Of a stretch of 64,000 bases of DNA, positions 43,986 through 53,997 are shown piece after piece. Position 1 is the first letter of the stretch. The number at the start of each line of letters is the position of its first letter. A program made the position numbers and the translations under genes. This stretch comes from GCA-020343675 sp964462945 (GTDB lineage: Bacteria; Planctomycetota; Phycisphaerae; Sedimentisphaerales; Anaerobacaceae), in NCBI GenBank assembly GCA_964462945.1, contig CAYWZW010000005.1, forward strand, positions 62,001 to 126,000. Reading direction: 5' to 3'. The notes below the pieces were generated by a model, which worked only from the letters and a program-made list of their open reading frames with translations, ran no database searches and had not been told where the DNA came from.

Positions 43986-45893
43986 CTATTCTATTTCGAT
44001 GATTGCTTCGGTCCAGCGGGGCAGGTTCCATCGCTCCCACTCCACATCGGCGGTCAGAACATACGTTCCCCGGTCAATGGATCCGCCCACGAGAAGGTCG
44101 AAATCGGCTTGTTTCTCGGTTCGCGGAGGGACGGCAAGCGTAATAGTCGCAGGTGTGGCATCGAATCCGGCGGGCAGGTTGAGTACGGCCGTGAGCGTAC
44201 GGGAAACGTCGGAATGATTGAATGTCTTCAAGCTCATGTGAACGGTCTGGCCGGGCTTGGCTTTGCGGCCGTAGGGGTAGAAGCGAATCCATTCTTCGTC
44301 GATGCCGTAGTTCGGATTGTCCCAAGGAAACAGCTCGGCAAGAAGCGTTTTGCGCTTGGTCAGAACATCCGTCATGTGATCGAGCTGTCCGGCGGTGAAA
44401 CCGAAGGGCTCGACGACGTGCTGGTTGATGAACAATGTCCCGGAAGGCATTCTTCGCAGAAGTTTGAGGCAGTAGAAATAGCCCGTGGACTCGTGCAACA
44501 AGTTGCGATTGAGCAAGCAGTAGTCGTCGATTCCCGAAGGAGTAAAGGAGTCGCCAATAAAGAAGATTTTTTCGGCGTCGTCCTTCTCGACGAGCAGCGC
44601 ATCGTGGTAGATTGTCTGGCCGGGGAAGTCGTGGAACGTGAACGTGAATTCTTTCCATCGCATCTTGTGGGCCTCGGGCATGACCTGGATGTCAGGGATC
44701 GGATTGGGGGTCAGGCAGGGCAGGCGATATGCCTCGGGGTGTTCGAGGATGTCGATCAATGAGCCGGTGGCATAAACGGGACAGTTGAACTCGGCGAGGC
44801 AGGCGGCGACGTTGTCCGTGTGGTCGTCGTGATAGTGTGTGATGAACAGGCCGTCGAGTCCAGTCAGCTTGCCGGCTTGCCTTAGCTTGATGATCTCGTC
44901 GAGTATCCGGCGGCTGCCGCAGTCGATGAGAAATCCGCCGCCGTCTTTGGAAATGACCAGACGGGAGTTGCCGATTGGGATGATCCATTCGGGCGGCTTG
45001 TCTTTAATCACTTCGGCCCACGGCATCCAGTTGACCTTGGGGTCGGGGCCGAGGACACGCTGCGCGAGGACGTCGTAGCTGTCTTTGAAATACCACCGGC
45101 CTGCGCTAATGGACAGGTAGTTTTCGTAAACTCCCCGCAGTCGCTGTACCAGCAGGTCGATCGCCTCGCCGGGCTTGTGTATGACCGGTCCGCGGGCAGG
45201 AACCAGGATGTCTGGTTTTTCGGCGGCGACTCTTAGCAGGCTGTCGATCAGGGTGCCCATGCGGCCGGCCCAGCCATGGTAGCCGCCAATCTTTGTTTCC
45301 GCGACGGCGTCCTGGAGCGAGTACAGGTCGAACAGCTTTCCGTCGCCGTAGATAATGTCACCGACGAAGGCGTACTTGAGCTTGTCAATTTCGATGAAGT
45401 ACGAGACAGCCTGGCGAGTGTAGCCGGGCGTTTCAATGACCTCGATGGGTATTCCCTGCCAGGAGAGGTTTTCGCCACCCTTGACGGTCCTGCCGACCTT
45501 CAAGGGTTTAGTCAGAATCTTGGTTCCCTGCTGGGCGTAATCGTGAAACCGCCGGGTGGTGAAGTCATTCCAGAATCGCTCAACATTGGTGAACTTGTCC
45601 GTATCTGCGTCGGGTATAACAGCCGTTGCTCCGTTTTCAACGAGCTTTCGGCCGGCCCAGACGGCGTCGCGCCGGCTGTGGGTGAACAGGACCATTTCAG
45701 CCTTGTCGATCTTGCCGGCCGGATCCCCATAGACCACTAAGCGTGCGCCGTCTCTTTCGATGCTCACTCCGTTGACGGGCCCGGGAATTAGTGACACGTG
45801 ATCGCTGAGCCGGATGGCCGCGTCGCCGCAGGATCGGCTCGCGAACGACAATATCAGCCCCAGAGCGATGCTTGTTATAATCAGGTTTCTCAT
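43986..45893 (-). CDS. Exported double metallo-beta-lactamase-fold hydrolase
   Basis: A 635-aa protein with a signal peptide (about 1-24). It contains two MBL-like folds. The second has the metal motif HxHxDH as H353-Y-H355-D-D357-H358 (THYHDDHTDN), and later GDSF. The first (about 30-260) keeps strand layout (EMVLFTHSRRDAVWAGRKL, AFVGDIIYGDGKLFDL) but its motif is THSRRDA, with only H72 and D76, so it probably cannot bind two metals. The C-terminal about 90 residues form a beta-rich domain (TVHMSLKTFNHSDVSRTLTA). Substrate unknown. It is the last gene of a minus-strand set with an enolase-superfamily enzyme and a sulfatase. A GAGG site precedes the ATG. Confidence 0.85.
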   Translation of the reverse strand: MRNLIITSIALGLILSFASRSCGDAAIRLSDHVSLIPGPVNGVSIERDGARLVVYGDPAGKIDKAEMVLFTHSRRDAVWAGRKLVENGATAVIPDADTDKFTNVERFWNDFTTRRFHDYAQQGTKILTKPLKVGRTVKGGENLSWQGIPIEVIETPGYTRQAVSYFIEIDKLKYAFVGDIIYGDGKLFDLYSLQDAVAETKIGGYHGWAGRMGTLIDSLLRVAAEKPDILVPARGPVIHKPGEAIDLLVQRLRGVYENYLSISAGRWYFKDSYDVLAQRVLGPDPKVNWMPWAEVIKDKPPEWIIPIGNSRLVISKDGGGFLIDCGSRRILDEIIKLRQAGKLTGLDGLFITHYHDDHTDNVAACLAEFNCPVYATGSLIDILEHPEAYRLPCLTPNPIPDIQVMPEAHKMRWKEFTFTFHDFPGQTIYHDALLVEKDDAEKIFFIGDSFTPSGIDDYCLLNRNLLHESTGYFYCLKLLRRMPSGTLFINQHVVEPFGFTAGQLDHMTDVLTKRKTLLAELFPWDNPNYGIDEEWIRFYPYGRKAKPGQTVHMSLKTFNHSDVSRTLTAVLNLPAGFDATPATITLAVPPRTEKQADFDLLVGGSIDRGTYVLTADVEWERWNLPRWTEAIIEIE

Positions 45894-45915
45894 GACGTCC
45901 TCTTCAACTCGTGCT

Positions 45916-47058
45916 TCATATCGTAATCGTTTCAGAACCAGTCGTGTTTTTCATCAACTCGAGGACCTTTGCCTGGTCAACCTCCACACCCAGCCCGGGG
46001 CCGCCCGGCACCGCAGCCGAATCGTTCTTGATAGACAGCGGCTTGGCCAGAACGTCCGCGGTAAGAAATTGCGGGCCGTTGAGTGCCGCGGGCTTCTCCA
46101 GGCCAAACGTACCATATAGTGCCAGAGCTGCGGCCATCGAGATATCGGGGTCCGTCAGCCCGCTGCCCAGCCACATAAGCCCGGCATCCACGAGAATCTC
46201 AATCTGCCGCTTAGCCGGGGCCAGCCCGCCGCAGCGAGAAGGTTTCATCGCCACTCCGTCCAGCATTTCAAGACGAATAAACTCGGAAAGCTCGACCGGT
46301 GAGACAATGCCCTCGTCCATCAGAATAGGCAAAGCTCCCTGCTTTTTCAGGGCTTGGTAGCCGCTGATGTGATTAGGTTTCAGCGGCGATTCCAGCACGT
46401 CCACTCCGGCGTCGGCCAGTTTCGGGGCGACCGCCAACGCCGCGGCCTGGTCGTAGCCGCCATTAGCATCCGCCCACAAGAAGCCGTCCGGTGCACGTTG
46501 ACGAACCAGCCTGGCGAGGGCAACGTCGAATTGCGGGTCCGGTGCGACTTTGATGTTGAAGTTCGAGTAGCCGTGCTCATAGCCCGCGTCGATCATCGTC
46601 TCGGCCTCATCCAACGTTCGGGCATTCACCGTCCAGCTCAGTCTCAGCGGCCCCCCTCGCGGCCGTTGCCACATCTGCGATAGCGACTGTCCTTTCAGCT
46701 TGCCGGCCAGATCGTGCAGGGCCGTATCGAGTCCGTAGCGGGTTATCGGCATTGCGGTGGAGAAACCGGGTGCCAGGGCACGGTCCATCGCCCCATGAGC
46801 GCCGTCAATGTCCAGCGGGTCACGCCCTATCAGGGCCGGCCCCAGATAATCTCGCAGCACAATTACAGCCGTCTCCAGAGTCTCGCAGCTCCACATTGGC
46901 GAAGGCACGCTCTGGCCCCAGCCGGTCGCACCCTCGTCGGTGGTCATCTTGACGATGACCGCGCCGCGGCCATACGCGCCGCGCGGGCCGGCGAAAAACT
47001 TAAAGTATCCTTTCGTCGGGTAACGCACGGCAAACAGGTCAATGTGCTTAATTTTCAT
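45916..47058 (-). CDS. Enolase-superfamily enzyme (mandelate racemase/muconate lactonizing type)
   Basis: A 380-aa enzyme from the ATG at 47058 (an upstream in-frame Met adds 8 residues). Catalytic residues of the MLE subgroup: K170 in FNIKVAP, with N168 in place of the first Lys of the KxK motif; D197 in LWADANGGYD, E223 in LESPLKP, D248 E249 in LMDEG, and K272 in MKPSRCGG. These would bind Mg2+ and abstract the proton alpha to a carboxylate. The substrate is likely a sugar acid, but cannot be named. It lies 22 bases upstream of the MBL-fold gene and 67 bases after the sulfatase. Confidence 0.9.
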   Translation of the reverse strand: MKIKHIDLFAVRYPTKGYFKFFAGPRGAYGRGAVIVKMTTDEGATGWGQSVPSPMWSCETLETAVIVLRDYLGPALIGRDPLDIDGAHGAMDRALAPGFSTAMPITRYGLDTALHDLAGKLKGQSLSQMWQRPRGGPLRLSWTVNARTLDEAETMIDAGYEHGYSNFNIKVAPDPQFDVALARLVRQRAPDGFLWADANGGYDQAAALAVAPKLADAGVDVLESPLKPNHISGYQALKKQGALPILMDEGIVSPVELSEFIRLEMLDGVAMKPSRCGGLAPAKRQIEILVDAGLMWLGSGLTDPDISMAAALALYGTFGLEKPAALNGPQFLTADVLAKPLSIKNDSAAVPGGPGLGVEVDQAKVLELMKNTTGSETITI

Positions 47059-47125
47059 ATACCGACCCACGAATGCACGCAAGCGGCACGTGAGACAGCA
47101 ATTCAGGTTCGCTGATATGCGGCTG

Positions 47126-48556
47126 CTATTTCCGGCTGTTTTTCCGCTGCGCCTTGTTCTTCTGGGCCTTGGGAGCGGGCCGGATGGGGTGCTTGTCTTC
47201 CTCGGTCAGCGCGTTCCACTTTGCCAGCAGCTTTCGATGCCGCTCTATCTGGGCGGCAAATTCCGCTTGGCCGGCCAGATTCTTCATCTCGCCGGGGTCC
47301 GTCTCCAAGTCAAAAAACATCTCTGACGTCCGCCCGCCCGTCTCGGGGAACACCATATACTTGTACCTATTCGTCCTCAGCATGAAGCTCCGTGCCGGAC
47401 CGTTTGCCATCTCCGACACGACATACTCGTGCCCCGCCTGCTGCGGCTTCTCAATGATCCCCCGCAGGCTCTGCCCGCGCATTACCGCCGGGCCCTTCAC
47501 CCCCGCGTAGTCGCAGATCGTCGGCAGCATGTCCAGCGCCGAAACCAGGTGCTCGCGGTCGATCCGCCCGGCCGGGGTTACACCCTTCCAGCTCACGATC
47601 AGCGGTACGGCGGCCTCTTCCTCGTAGTACATCATCTTGCCGGTCCATCGGTGCGACGCCAGACCTTCCCCATGATCGCTCGTGAACACGATGATTGTGT
47701 TCTCTTCCTGCCCGGTCTGGCACAATGCTTGCAGCACCTGCCCGACCTGCCGGTCCACGTCCTCCATCATGCGGTAATACGCGTAGATGTACTTTCGCCA
47801 CTGATTCTCGTCCCACCCCTCGTGCCGGGCTTTGCGGGTAAACCCTTCGGGTGCATTTTGAGTATCCGCAAAATTGGCAGGCAGCGGCGGCAGCTCGGCC
47901 CCGGCCGGCGGCTGATACCGCTTCCACACGTCATCCAAAATCGGGCTAGTCTCGCCAGCCGGCAAGCAGATGTCGTGCGGATTGATGAACGACACGACGG
48001 CCAGAAACGGCTTTTCGCGTTTGCGCCGGATGAACTCGATCGCCGCGTTCATCGTCGCCTCATCGACCACCTGCGCCAGCTTGCCCGGCCGCGTGGTGGT
48101 GTTCAGCACCTCATAGCCGGGGATGCCGTCGGCCGGATACGCATCGGGGCAGTGCCACTTGCCCGCGTACCCCGTGTCATATCCGGCGTCGCGGAAAATC
48201 TGGCCGGAGATGGGAATCTTCGGATCAATCGCCAGGTTGTTGTGGTCCACGCCGATCTCATGCGGCATCCGGCTGACATGCAAGGCGGCCCGTGACGGGC
48301 TGCACAGCGGATAGGGGCAGTACGACTTCGTGAAATACACCCCGTTGGCCGCGAGCGAGTCCATGTCGGGTGTCTTGACCCACTTATTCCCCACCGCGCT
48401 CATCGCGTCCACGCGCTGCTGATCGGTAGTGATAATCAGCACATTGGGCCGTCTCTTGCCTTCCGCCGCCGGAAGTTTTCCGCCGAGCGCCAGCGCACAA
48501 AGCCCCGCCGCACCGGTCCTGATCAATTGCCGCCTGGTGATAATACTGGACATCAT
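47126..48556 (-). CDS. Sulfatase (formylglycine-dependent, S1 type)
   Basis: A 476-aa type I sulfatase, with a Tat-like N-terminus (TRRQLIRTGAAGLCALALGG). The calcium site is LIITTDQQRVDAMS; the active Cys to be converted to formylglycine is C85 in PLCSPSRAAL (CxPSR). Later motifs are GKWHCPDAY, SDHGEGLASHRWTGKMMYYEE and PPGR-like tail (basic RKNSRK at the end). The start has AGGAGG 6 bases upstream. It would remove sulfate from exported polysaccharide or algal glycan. The formylglycine maturase is not in the window. Confidence 0.95.
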   Translation of the reverse strand: MMSSIITRRQLIRTGAAGLCALALGGKLPAAEGKRRPNVLIITTDQQRVDAMSAVGNKWVKTPDMDSLAANGVYFTKSYCPYPLCSPSRAALHVSRMPHEIGVDHNNLAIDPKIPISGQIFRDAGYDTGYAGKWHCPDAYPADGIPGYEVLNTTTRPGKLAQVVDEATMNAAIEFIRRKREKPFLAVVSFINPHDICLPAGETSPILDDVWKRYQPPAGAELPPLPANFADTQNAPEGFTRKARHEGWDENQWRKYIYAYYRMMEDVDRQVGQVLQALCQTGQEENTIIVFTSDHGEGLASHRWTGKMMYYEEEAAVPLIVSWKGVTPAGRIDREHLVSALDMLPTICDYAGVKGPAVMRGQSLRGIIEKPQQAGHEYVVSEMANGPARSFMLRTNRYKYMVFPETGGRTSEMFFDLETDPGEMKNLAGQAEFAAQIERHRKLLAKWNALTEEDKHPIRPAPKAQKNKAQRKNSRK

Positions 48557-48824
48557 TGTGACCTCCTGGGTTCAGTTCCTGCAGATTTGCGATTTCCGAT
48601 GGTTCGACTTCGCTCACCACAAGTTTGCGATTTGAGATTGCTCCTCAATCGGCAATCGCCAGTCGGCAATCGGCAATTTCTGCCGGGACGATTGAAGATA
48701 TTGTGACGCGGACGGCTGGAAAAGGCAACTCAAAAAGGCGAAAGGGCAAAAAACGAGGGATAGGAGGCAATTGCGACGGAGGTTGGACATGGCCTCACAG
48801 CATTGCGCCTGGCAATTCACTTGC

Positions 48825-49856
48825 CTATGGGCCGGTGCTTGAAGGAGCGCTGCCTCGCAGCTCCTTCAAATATTTCTTGTAGAGACCCAAAATCTGGTCA
48901 TTCGAGACGGCGGTCGTAACAACCAGCCGAGAGCGAGACTCCACCGTTTCTCCGGCTTTCACATCTCGACCGAAGAGCGACAGATAAAGGGAATAATGAT
49001 TCTCTCCCTCGTAAGGTGTCGAAATGGCAAAACAATCGTCCGGCGGGGCCATCAGAACTATGGTCACGCCCGCCCCGGCAGCGAGTCGAACGCCAATCGG
49101 CGCCGCCATGTAGGGCATGATTGTCCACTTCACGGGGTTGGGCTCTTTTTGCCAGCGGCCGTCGTGGATCATCGGCAACGCCTGCTCATTCTTAGGAAAC
49201 ATCTGCCAGTCCCCAAAAGACTTCTCGGCCGCCAGGAAGCCTGGTTTGCCTTCTGTCTGCGGATTTCCGCCCACGTACACGCACGGCGTGGGAAAAATCT
49301 CACGAAAATAGGATGCCAGAAACACCTCGAATCGGGGCAGGTCTGTCTGAGCTTTTACAAGGGTCTGGACGTCAAGTGTCGTCTCATCGGCTAAGCCGTA
49401 GGTAGCGGTCATCTCAAACGGATGGTCTTTCTCCGCCGGCCAGACAATCTGAACAGCCCCGTCCGGCAGCAGCTTCGACTCACTGGGCCACTCCCATGCC
49501 GCATGCCCATAACGCTTGTTGGTCGTGAAAATCCGGTAGTAGCTGAAAATGCCGAACCTCCCATCCAGTTTAGTCCCGGAAGGGATATGTACTACCGATG
49601 ACAGACCAAGGGTTTGGCCGTCCTTTCGGAGTTCTCCGCGAAGTACGCCGGTGTCGAATATGTATTCATCTTTTCCTTTTGAAGCAAAAGCGGGTTTGAC
49701 AGATTGACTTTCGGCCCGCAGCTCAAGATTGACCGCCAAGTCAATCGCGAGCATCACAGCACACATCAGTACGCCGGCACTGAACGTCGCCATTGCGCGA
49801 ATTGGCATATACTTGTGTTTCAGAACAACGCTACTTTCTGCCTGTGTGCTCTTCAT
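48825..49856 (-). CDS. Uncharacterised exported protein (mutarotase-like beta fold)
   Basis: A 343-aa protein with an N-terminal membrane/signal segment (about 20-43, preceded by basic residues). The rest is beta-rich: YIFDTGVLRGELRKDGQTLG, FSYYRIFTTNKRYGHAAWEW, and a late GVTIVLMAPPDDCFAISTPY. The layout resembles aldose-mutarotase-like beta sandwiches, which is only a guess from strand pattern. It heads the minus-strand set with the sulfatase (268 bases apart). Common in planctomycete sulfatase loci; no known activity. Confidence 0.6.
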   Translation of the reverse strand: MKSTQAESSVVLKHKYMPIRAMATFSAGVLMCAVMLAIDLAVNLELRAESQSVKPAFASKGKDEYIFDTGVLRGELRKDGQTLGLSSVVHIPSGTKLDGRFGIFSYYRIFTTNKRYGHAAWEWPSESKLLPDGAVQIVWPAEKDHPFEMTATYGLADETTLDVQTLVKAQTDLPRFEVFLASYFREIFPTPCVYVGGNPQTEGKPGFLAAEKSFGDWQMFPKNEQALPMIHDGRWQKEPNPVKWTIMPYMAAPIGVRLAAGAGVTIVLMAPPDDCFAISTPYEGENHYSLYLSLFGRDVKAGETVESRSRLVVTTAVSNDQILGLYKKYLKELRGSAPSSTGP

Positions 49857-50142
49857 AGTACGTCAGTTTATCAGGTAGCTGCCTCAAAAGCAATGCTCCG
49901 TGTCATCCCGGCGCCGAACAATAGCCGGACCAGAGCCGACGGTCGTTCCCAGGAAAACGTGGAAAACAGCAACAGCGGCATGTAAAATGGTGTCAGGTCG
50001 ATTCTGGATTTTCGATTTGCGATTGTCGATCTGCGATTTTCAATCGGCAAGCGGCAATAGGCTCTTATGTTTGAGGTGTACGGATGCTTGCATGGCCCGA
50101 TATCGCAATAATCATCAACCAAGAAAATGGAGGACCAAACGA

Positions 50143-52707
50143 ATGAGATCGCAGCACATCAGACTTTCAGTTTTGGCAGCGTGTCTGTTCGGGTCCGTCG
50201 GGGCTTATGCAGACGAAAATTGGGAGCAGTACAAATACGATTGTCGGCATTCGGGAAACGTGCCCGAGAGGAGCGTGACCGCACCTCTGGGTCTGGTCGG
50301 CGCCGCTGCCTTGACGGACGCGGTCTTCACGGCGCCAGCGGTCGCGGGTGGACGCATCTACGTGGTTGATGGATCCGGCGTTGCCTTTTGTCTGGACGCT
50401 GCCACGTTGGGCGTTGTGTGGAGATTCTCAAGCGGCGGCGGCAGGGCAAATTGCAGCAACGTATCATCGCCGGCCATCGCAGAAGGTTATCTTCACTTCG
50501 GCACGATGGCCGGCTCCTACTATGTGCTGGCCGCAGATAGTGGAGCCGTCGTGAAAGAGATCGCCTGCGGCGAGCCAGTTTTCGGCTCCCCGGTCGTCGC
50601 CAACGGCCGGGTGTATTTTGCCACCTTAGGCTCACGGGTCTATGCCCTTGAGCCCGACGGTACTATTTGCTGGGTCTGGGACTTCGTCAAAGAAAAACTC
50701 GGCTTTACCGGGAATCGCTGGAGCGGCAGCGATTGGCTCAAGCACAAGGCCGCGCGGGTGACGCCGAACGAGCAGTTCTGTTGTTCGAGGGACATAGCGG
50801 CCTACGGCAAGACGCTTATCATCCCCGCCGGCGGCTCAGTGGTATGGCTGGAAGACCTCGGTGATGAAGCTGGGGTTCGGGCCGTGCACGAGCCCCGCAA
50901 TACGACCCTGGGATTGAGCGTTGGCGAAGATGGAACGGTCTATCGGCAATGGACCCTTCTGGACAACGGCGGCAGGGTGGATATGCTTCGGCTTGGTGGC
51001 GACAAAGTGCAGGCCGACTACGTTCGCGGGACCAGGACCAGCACGCAAGGTGGGCTGCTGAGCTTCTGTTCCGTCAGCTTGCGAGGCGCAGACGTTTACA
51101 GATGCAGGCCGGAAGAGGATTTCGGCTTCTGCCGTCATGCTCCGGGCCAAGAGCAACCTCAATATCTTGGAGGCTATCCGTCGATTGTTTCGCCGATTCT
51201 GCTGCGCGATGCCGCCGTCTTCGGCGGTCTGGACGGAAATCTGTATGTGGTCCCCCTATCCGGCAGCGGCAAGGCGTGGTCGTTCAAGACGGCGTTCGGT
51301 AAGGCGATCTCAGCGCCTGCCGCCGTGTGCGACGGCAGAGTCTATTTCGGCTGTGAAGATGGCTACGTGTATGCCCTGGGGCCGGGCGGGACAGCTTCGC
51401 CGCCGTCGCAAGACCTTCAACTTTCGAAGATACGAAGTCCGTTAACAAGCATGCTCCCTGATCCGGAGCACGACCGGTTTACCAGCTTTGCGAGCTGGGC
51501 AAACACGAACGTGGACGCGCAGGGCATAGCACCGCCGTTCAAGATTAGCTGGATTCGCCGGTTTGAAGGAACAACAAAGCACTTCTCTACTTTCGGCGGC
51601 GGCCGAACGTACACCCACACCGCCGAAGGACAGATATTCGCCGTCGAGCAGGAAACCGGACGCTTGCTGTGGCGGCGGTATTTTCCCGGGGTTCATATTT
51701 GCTATACCTCCCCGCTTTATTACAAGGAGCGTCTGTTAGTTCCTCAGGCCGGTCTGAAGAGTTGCCGGCTGCGATGCCTGGACGCGGCGACGGGAGCGCT
51801 GCTGTGGGAGGCTCCTTTCTCAGGCTCGCCCAGTTGGAACAGGCAACTGCCTCCCATCGTGTACAAAAACATGGCCATCTACATGTTTGGCACGGGCGAC
51901 TACAGCCGGAACGCTCCCGAAGAGAAGATAGGGTGGCTTTTCGGACACCAGGACAACCCGAGCTTTCCCGCAAGTCACAAACCCCTCTTGCGCGCGTACG
52001 ATATAGACAACGGCAAAGAGATATGGACCAAAGACTTCTCCCAGTTCGGATCAGGCGGCGATGATGCGGGGATATGCTTAATGGATGGGACGCTTTACTA
52101 TTCCTGCTATTTCGGGCATTCCGCGAGAGACCGGCGAGGTCTGCCGGGTGCGCAGGGGCTGACGGCAGCCATCGAGCCGGAGACCGGCCAGGTTATCTGG
52201 CTGACGACGAAGTGCTTTATCCACGGCGGCTGCACCTTATGCGGGGAGAATGGGCGCCTGTACCTGGGCGGATACAATAAGCTCGAAGGCGGCGAGAGTC
52301 TCGTGTGGTGCATTGATGTGCGGGATGGGTCAATGATCTGGAAGTCGCAGCCCGTTCGCGAAGCGATCCAGGTCGTGACGATAGGCCCGAGGTTTTTGTT
52401 TGTTCACGCTCAATACAGGAATGGTTACCTGCTGGACAAGGGCACCGGCAAGATCCTCACAACTCTCACCCAAGGCTATAAGTGCACGCGGTTCACCCTT
52501 TCCGAGCCATATCTGCTGGGCTCCAACATGGACGTATATGATTTGTCGGATGTGGATGCCATCAAGGCAGTGTCTTCCGGGCCGCGTTTAGACCCGAGTG
52601 AATGTGTCGGTGCGGTCGTATCAAACGGCCGAGTCTTTTACACGTGCCATGGTGGGGGCCTGCAGGCTTGCCAAGTATGCGGCAAGGAAGCAGAAGCCCA
52701 GCACTAA
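50143..52707 (+). CDS. Exported PQQ-type beta-propeller protein
   Basis: An 854-aa protein from the ATG at 50143, which has GGAGG 10 bases upstream and opens a signal peptide (SQHIRLSVLAACLFGSVGAY). A longer open frame begins at 49900 but the added part is repeat-like DNA. It contains about 10 PQQ-like blades, for example GGRIYVVDGSGVAFCLDAAT, NGRVYFATLGSRVYALEPDG and GRLLWRRYFPGV. Several Cys are scattered and the end has CQVCGKEAEAQH, a possible metal site. No quinoprotein dehydrogenase residues were checked. Likely a periplasmic scaffold or sugar-binding propeller. Confidence 0.85.
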   Translation: MRSQHIRLSVLAACLFGSVGAYADENWEQYKYDCRHSGNVPERSVTAPLGLVGAAALTDAVFTAPAVAGGRIYVVDGSGVAFCLDAATLGVVWRFSSGGGRANCSNVSSPAIAEGYLHFGTMAGSYYVLAADSGAVVKEIACGEPVFGSPVVANGRVYFATLGSRVYALEPDGTICWVWDFVKEKLGFTGNRWSGSDWLKHKAARVTPNEQFCCSRDIAAYGKTLIIPAGGSVVWLEDLGDEAGVRAVHEPRNTTLGLSVGEDGTVYRQWTLLDNGGRVDMLRLGGDKVQADYVRGTRTSTQGGLLSFCSVSLRGADVYRCRPEEDFGFCRHAPGQEQPQYLGGYPSIVSPILLRDAAVFGGLDGNLYVVPLSGSGKAWSFKTAFGKAISAPAAVCDGRVYFGCEDGYVYALGPGGTASPPSQDLQLSKIRSPLTSMLPDPEHDRFTSFASWANTNVDAQGIAPPFKISWIRRFEGTTKHFSTFGGGRTYTHTAEGQIFAVEQETGRLLWRRYFPGVHICYTSPLYYKERLLVPQAGLKSCRLRCLDAATGALLWEAPFSGSPSWNRQLPPIVYKNMAIYMFGTGDYSRNAPEEKIGWLFGHQDNPSFPASHKPLLRAYDIDNGKEIWTKDFSQFGSGGDDAGICLMDGTLYYSCYFGHSARDRRGLPGAQGLTAAIEPETGQVIWLTTKCFIHGGCTLCGENGRLYLGGYNKLEGGESLVWCIDVRDGSMIWKSQPVREAIQVVTIGPRFLFVHAQYRNGYLLDKGTGKILTTLTQGYKCTRFTLSEPYLLGSNMDVYDLSDVDAIKAVSSGPRLDPSECVGAVVSNGRVFYTCHGGGLQACQVCGKEAEAQH

Positions 52708-52754
52708 TTGGGCCCTGGGCGAAAATCTCCCGCAAGGGACGCCTTGCGGCGGCT

Positions 52755-53543
52755 CTACTCGAAAATGAGCGTGCCGAATTTGTCAAACTCGTGAAAACTG
52801 GATCCGACGCGAGCCCAGTCCCAGCTCGTGCTCTTGCCGTCGTCGTAATCAACGCGATAGAAATTGGCGCGCCACCGCGTGCCGGACTGCGGGGGAACAT
52901 TTTGCAGGGGTCTGAGCAAGGCGTACGGAACAAACACCTCCGCCTTCCAGCCCGCCACAGAGGCGCCCGGCTGCTTTGTACCGCCGACGACCGTGGTGGC
53001 CTTTTGTGTTTTGCGTTCTCCCTCGTAGTGCCAGGGCCGCCAGCCGAGAAACTCACCGCCGAAATTCGGGATGAGAATCGGCAGCTCGAAGCCCAGCGGC
53101 GAAATCTCGTACTCGAAGTAAACCGGGTACCGCTCGTCCGGCCACAGGAAAAACTCAAACACATCTTCGTTCCACAGGTCGAGGAAGTCCTCTTGCATCG
53201 TAGCCGTAATCGTGCGGTCCTCAGCCTCCATCAGTACATACAACCCGGTTTGCGAGTAGAGCATCTTGACGCGTGTCTGGTATTGATGACCGTCGGAAAC
53301 ACGCAAGCCAAGCGGCTCCCAAGCAGGCTTCTTCCAAGCGGGCGTGTCGCCCTTGCCGCTTACCACAAAATCTTCTGTCTTGCCGACCCGGAGCACTTTG
53401 CCAGCCGGTTCTGCGCGAGGAGTTTCTATGACTTCCCGGGCCATCTGCTGCGAGAATACCCACGAACCCCAACCAGCCACCCCGGCCAGAACCAACCCGC
53501 CAGCCGTAAGGCGGGCCAGACCCACAAGTACACGTGCCTTCAT
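52755..53543 (-). CDS. CBM9-like carbohydrate-binding protein, membrane-anchored
   Basis: A 262-aa protein with an N-terminal signal-anchor (about 5-32). The rest matches the CBM family 9-like domain: WKKPAWEPLGLRVSDGHQYQ, TRVKMLYSQTGLYVLMEAED, DVFEFFLWPDERYPVYFEYE, WKAEVFVPYALLRPL and DDGKSTSWDWARVGSSFHEF. The aromatic residues fit ligand stacking. An AGGAG site precedes the start. Convergent with the beta-propeller gene (52707 versus 52755), so the two are not in one operon. Confidence 0.85.
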   Translation of the reverse strand: MKARVLVGLARLTAGGLVLAGVAGWGSWVFSQQMAREVIETPRAEPAGKVLRVGKTEDFVVSGKGDTPAWKKPAWEPLGLRVSDGHQYQTRVKMLYSQTGLYVLMEAEDRTITATMQEDFLDLWNEDVFEFFLWPDERYPVYFEYEISPLGFELPILIPNFGGEFLGWRPWHYEGERKTQKATTVVGGTKQPGASVAGWKAEVFVPYALLRPLQNVPPQSGTRWRANFYRVDYDDGKSTSWDWARVGSSFHEFDKFGTLIFE

Positions 53544-53997
53544 AATGATTGCTCCTTTTCACTTGATAGTGATGACAAACAAGGCTGTTCCATACGTATT
53601 CCCCCGGCGAACTGCCTCTTGCCCATTGCCGAAGAACTTGCGTGAAGTTGCCATAGGCCACTCATTGTACCATCTTGGCGGCGTGAATAATATAGGCGAG
53701 CCTGCCCAACTCACATACCGCGCTCAAACCCCGAGTCGCAGTAAAGAAGCATCAAGATGCAAGATCAAGTCCGCTGGGGGATGCCTTACGGCAGAAGCCG
53801 TCGAGGAGGCCTTGCAGTCACGGGGCACAGGGTGTAAACTACGACTACTGAGCGGTCGAAGGCGGTCGCGGGACTGTGTGGGCAACGTTTGCAGTCTGTC
53901 CTTGGCAACTGGGCGTACACCAAATCTTTGGCAAGCCCATACGGACTATGGTGCAAAGTTTCAAGTGGCATTGCCCCGTTAGACTTAAGTTAGCGCC
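53544..53997. other. Gene-free stretch before the TIM-barrel gene
   Basis: Nothing convincing. The downstream half could hold the lost 5' end of the TIM-barrel gene (see that entry) but I find no frame that reads as a Tat signal. Confidence 0.4.
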
